DNA of 6,149 nt from CBFGRU01 sp965651255 (GCA_965651255.1 CBFGRU010000197.1:1-6149); one strand, 5' to 3'; shown: positions 1 through 5,139, counted from the first letter of the stretch. Numbers and translations: made by a program. The notes: generated by a model from the letters alone, not told the origin.

Positions 1-603
1 CCGCTGTATCCCTCCGATTTCTGGATTGAGCACTCGTTCACGGGGGCGCTGCTAATCTTTCTGTTCGGTCTCGAGAAGTGGGGGCGGCCGCTCTCGAACG
101 CGGCGTACACGCTGCTCACGGCGTTCATGCTGCTGCATGTGCTCGGCGCGCATTACACGTACAGCTTCGTGCCGTACGACGAGTGGTCGGTTGCGCTGTT
201 CGGTCAGGACATCACCACGACGTTCAACCTGTCGCGCAATCACTACGACCGGCTCGTGCACCTTGCGTTCGGGTTGCTGCTCGTGCGGCCGATGGCGGAA
301 CTCGTCATGCGCTGGATGCCGCTGCGCTCGGGGCACGCGCTCATCGTCGCGGTGCTGATGCTCGCGACGTTGAGCAAGGTGTATGAACTCATCGAGTGGT
401 GGTTCGCAATCGTCATGAGCCCGGAGGAAGCGGAGCTGTACAACGGTCAGCAGGGTGATGCGTTCGACGCCCACAAGGACATGGCCCTCGCGCTCGCGGG
501 CGCGATCGGGGCGGCGATCGGTTGGTGGATGGTCGGCTGGCGGGGGGATCGCGGTCTCGTCCGAAATCGTCTTGACACCCCTAACAATTGCTATAGCTTT
601 TGA
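1..603 (+). CDS. YjdF/DUF2238 family inner-membrane protein, 5' end missing
   Basis: The open frame enters from the left edge and gives 200 residues before TGA at 601-603. The start lies outside the window, so the first internal Met codon (127) should not be taken as the start. The family is recognisable from its ordered motifs: WIEHSFTGALL near residues 8-18, HYTYSFVPYDEW at 51-62, NHYDRLVHLAFGLL at 80-93, VYELIEWW at 127-134 and QQGDAFDAHKDMALAL at 150-165. These match the conserved Y-D-R-x-x-H, E-L-I-E-W and Q-G-D-x-x-D-x-x-x-D-M positions of the YjdF/DUF2238 family. Hydrophobic stretches around 12-23, 35-50, 86-101, 111-127 and 161-179 are predicted membrane helices, and the conserved charged motifs lie between them. 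The biochemical role of the family is unknown. E. coli YjdF is about 209 residues, so only a short N-terminal part is probably missing. The tail after residue 180 is hydrophilic and not conserved as far as I can tell. Confidence 0.88.
   Translation, partial: PLYPSDFWIEHSFTGALLIFLFGLEKWGRPLSNAAYTLLTAFMLLHVLGAHYTYSFVPYDEWSVALFGQDITTTFNLSRNHYDRLVHLAFGLLLVRPMAELVMRWMPLRSGHALIVAVLMLATLSKVYELIEWWFAIVMSPEEAELYNGQQGDAFDAHKDMALALAGAIGAAIGWWMVGWRGDRGLVRNRLDTPNNCYSF
572..597 (+). promoter_or_regulatory. Candidate sigma-70-type promoter for the LolA-like gene
   Basis: A perfect TTGACA (572-577) is followed by TATAGC (592-597) carrying an extended TG-C element (589-591). The 14-nt spacer is short for a sigma-70 promoter, which lowers confidence, though an extended -10 can partly compensate. 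It lies within the last codons of the upstream membrane-protein gene. It would start transcription near 604, giving a leader of about 114 nt before the ATG at 718. The same TATAGC hexamer occurs upstream of the minus-strand gene at 4368-4363. Confidence 0.45.
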
Positions 604-705
604 CGGACGCGGCGACAGAAGTCGGAAGAATGATCGAGGCCGTCATTGTTGAAGATCGAGACACGTATAGGTAGAACTGTCGATGGAAGAGCCAAAGCAC
701 AAGCT

Positions 706-711
706 AGGGGA
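706..711 (+). promoter_or_regulatory. Shine-Dalgarno that fixes the start at 718
   Basis: AGGGGA ends 6 nt before ATG 718. This argues for that start rather than the in-frame TTG at 646, which has no comparable site. Starting at 718 also puts a signal peptide at the very N-terminus. Confidence 0.75.
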
Positions 712-717
712 CCGATC

Positions 718-1722
718 ATGAAATGGTGGACTATTCAAACTGTGCGGAGTCTGATCGCCGCGACGATCGGTCTGGCGTCCGTTCAGGCGTCGCTCGCGCA
801 GGCTGAGGTTCCCGCGAAAGGCGAGATCCGGAAGTCAATTCTCGATGCCCGCTCGCAAGTGAAAGACGTCGCCGTCGAATTCACGTTCAGTCTTGCAAGT
901 GAAGCGCCGCAGAACGCGGTGACGCGCGAGCACTGGTCGGTGCAGTGGGGTCAAGGGCGCATTCTGCTCGATCGCCGCTACACACTGCGCGGCCCGAATG
1001 GAGAACGTGAAGCGCACATTGGCGCGTCATTTGACGGTGAAATGGCCTGGGGCTTTCAATCGGTGAATCGCGTGGCGAGTTGCCAGGCAAAGCCGAATCT
1101 TCCAAAGATCGGCACGAAAGGTAGCGGGTTCTTCGATCTCATGATGTGGTTTCCCGCGGAAGAGATTGCGGAGGGCATGGTTCCGTTAACTGACGTCACC
1201 GCGCTGCTCGGCTCGCAGGCGTCGCAACTGCGCCCGGAACTCGAGACATTGCCGAGTGGAGAAGTCTGCGCCGTGCTCGAGGTGTTGAAAGATGATGGTC
1301 CGCCGGTCATCGTAGTCTGGCTTGATGTGAATCGCGGATATCTCCCCGTTCGCCATCGAACGTACCGTAGAACCGGCGACAAGCCGACCGTCTGGACACA
1401 GTACGAAGTGCTCAATGCAATGGAATTACTTCCCGGTTTGTGGATTCCAACGGAAGGCATCCGGTGGAGTGTGCTGAATCCGACGGAAATCGATCCGGAC
1501 GCCGATGCCGACGCACCGAACGTAATCATCGTCCACCGCTTAAACTTAGCGAAGGACGTGGGAACCGGTGCGTACGCAGTCACCCTCAATACCGACGCGC
1601 CGGACAGCGAGTTCCGATACGTCGATCGACTCCCTGCGGGAACGATGGTGTTGAATCTGGATACCGGTGAGTCCCACATCCATTCGAAGCCTGCGAACGA
1701 GGCGGTGAAAGGTGTGAGATAG
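718..1722 (+). CDS. Exported protein, possibly LolA-like fold (334 aa)
   Basis: The product begins with a Sec signal peptide: a short N-terminus with Lys2 and Arg10, a hydrophobic core at about 11-25, and an A-x-A-type cleavage site after LAQA (26-29). It is therefore probably periplasmic. It has no lipobox cysteine and no later membrane helix. The mature part alternates short beta-like stretches, such as VAVEFTFSLA (51-60), HWSVQWGQGRILLDRRYTL (72-90) and PPVIVVWLDVNRGYLPVRHR (195-214). It then has GLWIPTEGIRW (240-250). The pattern 'value of a residue-by-residue beta sheet, then D-x-x-R-G-Y-L-P-V-R and G-x-W-I-P' resembles LolA-like or outer-membrane-lipoprotein-sorting-like proteins that are numerous in planctomycetes. 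This is inference from texture, not a firm family match. There are two cysteines, at 122 and 184. The gene has its own candidate promoter and is separated by 136 bp from the next gene, so it is probably monocistronic. No clear terminator follows the stop codon. Function is unknown. Confidence 0.8.
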   Translation: MKWWTIQTVRSLIAATIGLASVQASLAQAEVPAKGEIRKSILDARSQVKDVAVEFTFSLASEAPQNAVTREHWSVQWGQGRILLDRRYTLRGPNGEREAHIGASFDGEMAWGFQSVNRVASCQAKPNLPKIGTKGSGFFDLMMWFPAEEIAEGMVPLTDVTALLGSQASQLRPELETLPSGEVCAVLEVLKDDGPPVIVVWLDVNRGYLPVRHRTYRRTGDKPTVWTQYEVLNAMELLPGLWIPTEGIRWSVLNPTEIDPDADADAPNVIIVHRLNLAKDVGTGAYAVTLNTDAPDSEFRYVDRLPAGTMVLNLDTGESHIHSKPANEAVKGVR

Positions 1723-1844
1723 CCCGAGTCGGAAGCTGCGCGACAGATACGGCGTCTCGACAACTGGAAGCGTTGAACTGGTGTGCGAACATGCAGTTTC
1801 AGACGGTTGACTTGGACCACCTGCGCGCCGCCGCCGCGCGCGGG

Positions 1845-1861
1845 TATCCTGATGGCCTATG
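1845..1861 (+). promoter_or_regulatory. Candidate -10 element directly at the aminotransferase start (leaderless mRNA)
   Basis: TATCCT (1845-1850) would place transcription start near 1857-1859, at the ATG at 1859. No Shine-Dalgarno-like sequence is present in the preceding 20 bases. An in-frame TGA at 1850-1852 rules out an upstream in-frame start nearby. The -35 zone (about 1822-1828) is a GC-only tract with no consensus, and a TTGACT at 1807-1812 is too far upstream to serve. The rest of the 1723-1858 gap shows only a direct repeat of AACTGG (1762-1767 and 1776-1781) and a GC-rich dyad at 1823-1841. Confidence 0.35.
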
Positions 1862-3073
1862 CAACTCACTCAGCGATCACTGGCGCTCAAACCCTCCTCC
1901 ACCCTGGCGGTCACCGCCCGCGTCGGCGCCCTGAAGGCGCAGGGAGTCGATGTCATCGGCTTCGGCGCAGGCCAGCCGGACTTCGACACGCCCGACCACA
2001 TCAAGCAGGCGGCGATTGATGCGCTCAAGGCGGGGATGACCAAGTACCAGCCCACGCCCGGCGCGCCGGAAGCGCGGGCGGCGATCGCGAAGAAGCTGAA
2101 GAACGAGAACAACATCGACTGCGCGCCGGAGCACATCGTCATCACCGCCGGCGCGAAGCACGCGATGTTCGAGACGATCCAGGCCCTCGTCGAACCCCGT
2201 CGCGAGGTCATCATCCTCACGCCCGCGTGGGTGAGCTACCGGCCGATGGTCGAGATCGCCGGTGGCAGTGTCGTCGAAGTGCCCGCCTCGATTGACAACG
2301 ATTTCAAGATCACGCCCGACCAGCTCGAAGCGGCCATCACCGACCGCACCGCGGCGGTCATTTTCAATACGCCCTCCAATCCCTGCGGCACGATGTATTC
2401 CGAGGCGGAGCTGCGCGAACTCGGGAAGGTGCTCATTCGTCATCCGAACATCGCGGTCATCGCCGATGAGATCTACGAGAAGGTCACCTACGGCGGCATC
2501 CCGCACTTCTCGATCGGTTCGATCGATGAGTTGCGCGAGCGCACCGTGACCATCAACGGCCTGAGCAAGGCCTACGCCATGACCGGCTGGCGCATCGGCT
2601 ATCTCTGCGCGCCGGGGAACAAGGGTGAGCTCGCGAAGGCGGTCATCAAGATGCAGGATCAGATGACCAGCAACATCACGAGCTTCACGTATCCCGCGAT
2701 CATCCGCGCGCTTGAGCACGGCGGGCCGGATGTCGAGCGCATGCGCAGCGCGTTCGCCGAGCGCGCGAAGGTGATCAACCGACTCATGAGCCAGATTCCC
2801 GGCATGCCCTGCCCGACGCCGACCGGCGCGTTCTACGTGTTCCCGAATGTCGCAGCCCACTTCGGCAAGACCTCACCCGGCGGGCGGTCAATCGACTCCG
2901 CCCTCAGCTTCGCCGAAGGGTTGCTCGAAGAAGCCAGGGTCGCGGTCGTGCCCGGCGAAGATTTCGGCGAGTGCGCGAAAACACACGTTCGGTTTTCGTT
3001 CGCATGCTCGAAGGAGCAGATCGAAGAGGGCTGCCGGCGGATCGATGGGTGGGTAAGGTCGTTGAAGGATTGA
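1859..3073 (+). CDS. aspC: Class I PLP aminotransferase, aspartate (or aspartate/prephenate) aminotransferase
   Basis: This 404-residue protein is a full-length fold-type I aminotransferase of the bacterial Thermus-like aspartate aminotransferase group. The enzyme is cytosolic and moves the amino group of aspartate to 2-oxoglutarate. Some relatives transaminate prephenate in tyrosine/phenylalanine synthesis. Visible landmarks are KPSSTLAVTAR (11-21), GAGQPDFDTP (36-45), AGAKHAMF (97-104) with Lys100, and TPAWVSY with Trp124. Further along are NTPSNPCGT (170-178, Asn174), ADEIYEKVTY with cofactor-binding Asp203, and NGLSKAYAMTGWRIGY with the Schiff-base Lys237. Near the C-terminus are PTGAFYVFP (321-329) and VRFSFA with the carboxylate-binding Arg378. 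Lys100 matches the lysine used by this subgroup for the distal carboxylate of aspartate. The ten residues before KPS match the usual N-terminal length, which supports ATG 1859 although no ribosome-binding site is visible. Prephenate specificity cannot be decided from the sequence by eye. No aromatic-pathway neighbours are present. Confidence 0.93.
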   Translation: MQLTQRSLALKPSSTLAVTARVGALKAQGVDVIGFGAGQPDFDTPDHIKQAAIDALKAGMTKYQPTPGAPEARAAIAKKLKNENNIDCAPEHIVITAGAKHAMFETIQALVEPRREVIILTPAWVSYRPMVEIAGGSVVEVPASIDNDFKITPDQLEAAITDRTAAVIFNTPSNPCGTMYSEAELRELGKVLIRHPNIAVIADEIYEKVTYGGIPHFSIGSIDELRERTVTINGLSKAYAMTGWRIGYLCAPGNKGELAKAVIKMQDQMTSNITSFTYPAIIRALEHGGPDVERMRSAFAERAKVINRLMSQIPGMPCPTPTGAFYVFPNVAAHFGKTSPGGRSIDSALSFAEGLLEEARVAVVPGEDFGECAKTHVRFSFACSKEQIEEGCRRIDGWVRSLKD

Positions 3074-3106
3074 TCAACAACGATCGCGTGGGATGACGAA
3101 CTCCGG

Positions 3107-4309
3107 CTAGCAACCCGGACAACCAGACGGCCCGAACTCGTCATCGCCACAGACTTTCTCAATGTTCGCGCAATTGATGCCCGAGATCGTTTCCGAGAAG
3201 CAATCATTGTCGAAAGTCTTTCCACACTCGACATCATCAAGATCACCTGCCCCCCCGATCCAAACGCATTCAAACTGTTCGGGAAGGCCGGTGCAACTTG
3301 CTGCGACGGTCAAAGTCCACCAATAGGACTGACCGCTGGGACACTCTTCCGTCGAAGGGCACGCTAAGAGCAGATTGTCCCACGAGTTTCGCTTGATCCA
3401 TCCTGTGCTGACCTGTTGTTCGGAATCTTCGCACCAGATGATGCGGACCGGGTAGGCGGGGCAGAGTGCTGCCGATGCTTCCGAAGATCCTTTCGGAGAC
3501 ATCGCGTAACCGCGTACGTTGAGACTGTACAGAGCGAGATACGCGAGGCCGCTCGCCTCGGTATCAGTACGACCGATCAGGCGGAATGCGTGGGAAAGGA
3601 TCTCTTCCGGTTTTCGATCCTTCCAGTCCGCATGCGAGACCGACATTCCCGCTTCCACCCAGTCGGCATGCTTGCGTGCGACCGCTCGTTCGATGCCAGC
3701 CGCGTGGAACGCCTGGTAGACGAACTCGTGAAGGCCACTCACCTTCCAGTTGTAGTACGGTCGCTTGTTCAACGGGCGTTGTGCGCTGATGCCGGGCGTC
3801 CGGATCGGCGGCTGAGGCACCGCATCGTCAGCCGCACGGCTCTTCCCGGCCAACGGACGGACAACCCCGATCTTCCGCTCGATCTTGATGAGCGAATCTT
3901 CTGCTGCCGCAATCGCTGCATCTCGTTCCATACCCATCGCATGAAAGGCGTACTGAAGAAACTGTTTCGGGTCCGTGACATGCTCGGTTCTCGTTCGATC
4001 CAGGATGCCGCTTGCCAGCCGCAACGCGCGGTCGCGGTCGATTTCCTGCGTGGAGAAAGCATTGACAAGAAACGAGTAAAGATTGAATTCCCAGCGGTAG
4101 ACCGGGCGTTTGGTGTCTGATGTCGGTTCGTCCGAGTGTTCATCCTGCCCGGGCTGGACACGTGAGAGTCTTGAATGCGGTGCGATGTCGCCGCAGCCGC
4201 AGTTCGCCGGAGAATTAGACGTGTCCCTGCCTGCTCCGAGTTGAGGAGTCGCCAGACCGAGTGCAATGGAGCCGGAGAGGAGGGCGACGACCATGAAGAG
4301 GGCCTTCAT
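3107..4309 (-). CDS. Secreted protein with a duplicated helical repeat and a Cys-rich C-terminal domain, unknown function (400 aa)
   Basis: I do not recognise this family. With the start at 4309 the product begins MKALFMVVALLSGSIALGLA, a good Sec signal peptide with a likely cleavage after about residue 20. It is therefore predicted to be exported. A short linker holds a Cys-Gly-Cys (37-39). Next come two related alpha-helical segments (68-140 and 183-263), separated by a Pro/Ala-rich linker. From 283 to the end the protein changes character: 12 cysteines in 118 residues, many Trp, Gly and Asp, and the last residue is Cys400. Such a tail fits disulfide cross-linking or metal binding outside the cytoplasm, but that is inference. 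An upstream in-frame ATG at 4345 would add 12 residues ahead of the signal peptide and lacks a ribosome site, so 4309 is preferred. The gene converges on the aminotransferase gene with a 33-bp gap. No clear bidirectional terminator is seen there. Confidence 0.82.
   Translation of the reverse strand: MKALFMVVALLSGSIALGLATPQLGAGRDTSNSPANCGCGDIAPHSRLSRVQPGQDEHSDEPTSDTKRPVYRWEFNLYSFLVNAFSTQEIDRDRALRLASGILDRTRTEHVTDPKQFLQYAFHAMGMERDAAIAAAEDSLIKIERKIGVVRPLAGKSRAADDAVPQPPIRTPGISAQRPLNKRPYYNWKVSGLHEFVYQAFHAAGIERAVARKHADWVEAGMSVSHADWKDRKPEEILSHAFRLIGRTDTEASGLAYLALYSLNVRGYAMSPKGSSEASAALCPAYPVRIIWCEDSEQQVSTGWIKRNSWDNLLLACPSTEECPSGQSYWWTLTVAASCTGLPEQFECVWIGGAGDLDDVECGKTFDNDCFSETISGINCANIEKVCGDDEFGPSGCPGC
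3110..3463 (-). other. Region coding the Cys-rich C-terminal domain (residues 283-400)
   Basis: Cysteines fall at 283, 293, 317, 323, 339, 348, 362, 370, 380, 387, 397 and 400. The segment also has paired tryptophans (WW at 330-331) and acidic loops (DLDDVEC, FDNDC, CGDDEF). An even count in an exported protein points to disulfides. I match it to no named domain. Confidence 0.65.
3521..3763 (-). repeat. Protein-level repeat copy B (residues 183-263 of the secreted protein)
   Basis: It begins RPYYNW, then L-H-E-F-V-Y-Q-A-F-H-A-A-G-I-E-R-x-x-A, then P-E-E-I-L-S-H-A-F-R-L-I-G, ending A-Y-L-A-L-Y-S-L. It aligns with copy A from RPxYxW to the final SL, with about 8 extra residues between the two halves. 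Each copy itself has two similar halves built around L-x-x-A-F, suggesting a four-unit helical array. Confidence 0.6.
3890..4108 (-). repeat. Protein-level repeat copy A (residues 68-140 of the secreted protein)
   Basis: It begins RPVYRW, then L-x-x-F-L-x-x-A-F, an I-D-R-D-x-A stretch, and a second helix pair P-K-Q-F-L-x-x-A-F-x-A-M-G ending in A-x-x-A-A-A-E-D-S-L. Copy B follows the same order of landmarks. The DNA itself is not obviously repeated, so the duplication is old. Confidence 0.6.
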
Positions 4310-4315
4310 CTTGAG

Positions 4316-4322
4316 TCTCCTT
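4316..4322 (-). promoter_or_regulatory. Strong Shine-Dalgarno that fixes the start at 4309
   Basis: On the minus strand the sequence reads AAGGAGA followed by 6 nt and ATG at 4309. This is the best ribosome-binding site in the window and decides between ATG 4309 and the upstream in-frame ATG 4345. Confidence 0.85.
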
Positions 4323-4342
4323 CGATTCGTGGTCGGTGAGAT

Positions 4343-4368
4343 CACCGCTCACGGTGTACGATGCTATA
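4343..4368 (-). promoter_or_regulatory. Candidate -10 box and 5'-end hairpin of the secreted-protein gene
   Basis: Read on the minus strand, TATAGC (4368-4363) is a candidate -10 box; no convincing -35 lies 16-18 nt upstream. Transcription would start near 4356. That is the first base of a hairpin CACCG-TGAG-CGGTG (4356-4343) with a 5-bp stem and a four-base loop, about 35 nt ahead of the start codon. The right arm is shared with a DNA dyad GGTGATCTCACC (4346-4335), so a protein-binding site is an alternative reading. Confidence 0.3.
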
Positions 4369-4564
4369 TCCCCTCGCCCATCTGCGACAGATACGGTCCC
4401 AGCCATGCAATGTACTTTGAGAGAATCCGATGATCAATGCCTCGCTCGGCCTGGTGTTTGGAAGGCGTTTGGAGTTAATGGAGTGTTGCTCCCCTGTTCA
4501 GCGTCCGAGCTGCTGGGTGGGCACAATTTCTGGTTGGCCAACCTCGATTCCCCGCCGACACTGT

Positions 4565-4596
4565 CCACTCGACCAGAGTGGTCGAACGGCTACACT
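4565..4596 (+). promoter_or_regulatory. Candidate rpsO promoter overlapped by an inverted repeat
   Basis: TCGACC (4569-4574, four of six matches to TTGACA) and TACACT (4591-4596, four of six matches to TATAAT) are separated by 16 nt. They would start transcription near 4603, giving a leader of about 74 nt. A perfect inverted repeat TCGACCA-GAG-TGGTCGA (4569-4585) covers the -35 and most of the spacer, the usual place for a repressor operator. The overlapping alternative CCACTC-GACCA-GAGTGG (4565-4581) is also perfect. The promoter call is weak on its own; the dyad is seen directly. Confidence 0.35.
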
Positions 4597-4600
4597 ATGG

Positions 4601-4671
4601 GCTTCAACAAACTGGTCCGACAAGCAGGTGCTCGCATCCGATTGAAGCGGTGCGGGCACACAGGGTTTGAA
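4601..4671 (+). promoter_or_regulatory. Possible structured rpsO leader with alternative pairing
   Basis: GCTTCAA (4601-4607) can pair perfectly with TTGAAGC (4642-4648), enclosing 34 nt. Part of the same left arm, TTCAA (4603-4607), can instead pair with TTGAA (4667-4671), which sits 5 nt before the rpsO start codon. The only ribosome-site candidate is a poor AGGG (4662-4665) 11 nt before ATG. S15 is known to repress its own mRNA through leader structures in several bacteria, with unrelated structures in different groups. Whether this leader does so is inference. Confidence 0.3.
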
Positions 4672-4676
4672 ACACG

Positions 4677-4943
4677 ATGATTGCCGCGGAAAAGAAGCAG
4701 AACACCATCCAGTCATTCCGTCGTCACGATGGCGACTCCGGCTCCCCCGAAGTGCAGATTGCGATTCTGACCGATCGCATCGGTGAAATCACCGAGCACC
4801 TGAAGGAGCACAAGCACGATCATGCCTCGCGTCGCGGGCTGATCATGATGGTCGGTCGACGGAATCGCCTGCTGCGGTACATGCAGCGGAACAACCGCGA
4901 GTCATACCAGAAGTTGATCAAGCGTCTCGGCCTGCGCAAGTAA
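4677..4943 (+). CDS. rpsO: 30S ribosomal protein S15
   Basis: This 88-residue protein aligns along its length with bacterial S15 (89 residues in E. coli). It binds the central-domain three-way junction of 16S rRNA early in small-subunit assembly and takes part in an intersubunit bridge. The landmarks are all present: GDSGSPEVQIAILT (19-32), EHLKEHKHDHASRRGL (40-55), the basic helix GRRNRLLRYM (60-69) and the terminal KRLGLRK. The rRNA-contacting residues His41, Asp48 and Ser51 are conserved in the expected spacing. The start at 4677 gives the normal N-terminus. The ribosome site is weak, which fits tight or autogenous control. pnp follows 196 bp downstream, the widespread rpsO-pnp order. The last codons and the stop codon also form a terminator-like hairpin. 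Confidence 0.97.
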   Translation: MIAAEKKQNTIQSFRRHDGDSGSPEVQIAILTDRIGEITEHLKEHKHDHASRRGLIMMVGRRNRLLRYMQRNNRESYQKLIKRLGLRK

Positions 4944-4960
4944 TCCGCGCAGGCCTTTCT
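4929..4960 (+). terminator. Terminator-like hairpin built into the rpsO stop-codon region
   Basis: GGCCTGCGC (4929-4937) pairs perfectly with GCGCAGGCC (4947-4955), leaving a 9-nt loop that contains the rpsO stop TAA (4941-4943). TTTCT follows directly. Nine pairs, eight of them G-C, make a very stable stem. The U-tract is short and broken by a C, so partial termination with read-through into pnp is plausible, as known for E. coli rpsO-pnp. The left arm codes for the final Gly-Leu-Arg of S15. Confidence 0.65.
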
Positions 4961-4963
4961 GAA

Positions 4964-4995
4964 ACTGCCGTCACCGGGGTGTCCAGGGCGGCAGT
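4964..4995 (+). promoter_or_regulatory. Second hairpin between rpsO and pnp
   Basis: ACTGCCG (4964-4970) pairs with CGGCAGT (4989-4995). The stem can extend by a T-G wobble and one C-G pair, leaving a loop of about 14 nt. No T-tract follows, so it is not an intrinsic terminator. In E. coli a hairpin in the pnp leader is cut by RNase III and then allows PNPase to repress itself. This stem is shorter than typical RNase III substrates, so the analogy is tentative. Confidence 0.4.
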
Positions 4996-5034
4996 GGCCA
5001 ATCGGCAGCCGGGACCGCGCGCATCGACTGCCCG

Positions 5035-5076
5035 TTGACTTCTGCCTTCTTGCTGATACCTCCTGACGGCCTATGC
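5035..5076 (+). promoter_or_regulatory. Candidate separate pnp promoter region
   Basis: TTGACT (5035-5040) matches five of six -35 positions. No good -10 hexamer stands at standard spacing; GATACC (5055-5060) is at 14 nt. Just downstream, TCCTGACGGCCTATGC (5061-5076) repeats, with one mismatch, the sequence at the aminotransferase start (1847-1862), which also has GTTGACTT upstream. This shared context suggests a common start-of-transcription signature. The leader to pnp would then be about 70 nt. Confidence 0.3.
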
Positions 5077-5139
5077 CGGCGCGATCGATGTGGTCATGTC
5101 GAATGCACGACGACCGCGCCCTACGAAGAGGTATCACAC

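Larger units (their letters stand above)
4310..4676. other. Divergent intergenic region between the secreted-protein gene and rpsO (367 bp)
   Basis: No convincing gene is present. The left part carries the ribosome site, 5' hairpin and -10 candidate of the minus-strand gene. The middle (about 4400-4530) shows nothing I can interpret. A perfect 12-bp palindrome GGTTGGCCAACC lies at 4532-4543. One or two palindromes of that size are expected by chance in 6 kb, so it is only noted. The right part holds the candidate rpsO promoter, dyad and leader. Open frames crossing the gap have no recognisable content. Confidence 0.7.

Noticed and set aside
646..717. Longer version of the LolA-like protein starting at TTG 646
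   Set aside because: It would put 24 charged residues ahead of a clear signal peptide. The Shine-Dalgarno AGGGGA sits correctly for ATG 718 instead.
1823..1841. GCGCG/CGCGC inverted repeat before the aminotransferase gene
   Set aside because: It lies in a G/C-only tract where such pairings arise easily, and nothing else supports a function.
1877..2860. A 327-residue minus-strand open frame opposite the aminotransferase
   Set aside because: It is Arg/Asp/Gly-rich with no motifs, as expected for the antisense of a GC-rich gene, and the plus-strand gene is certain.
3074..3106. A bidirectional terminator between the two convergent genes
   Set aside because: Only a 5-bp GTTGA/TCAAC pairing around the aminotransferase stop is visible, with no T-tract on either strand.
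3416..4120. A 234-residue plus-strand open frame opposite the secreted-protein gene
   Set aside because: The minus-strand frame has a strong ribosome site, a signal peptide and internal repeats. The opposite frame has none of these.
4336..4680. A 114-residue plus-strand open frame ending in an ATGA overlap with rpsO
   Set aside because: No recognisable motifs or ribosome site. It covers the promoter and leader regions of two genes, and its composition looks like translated non-coding DNA.
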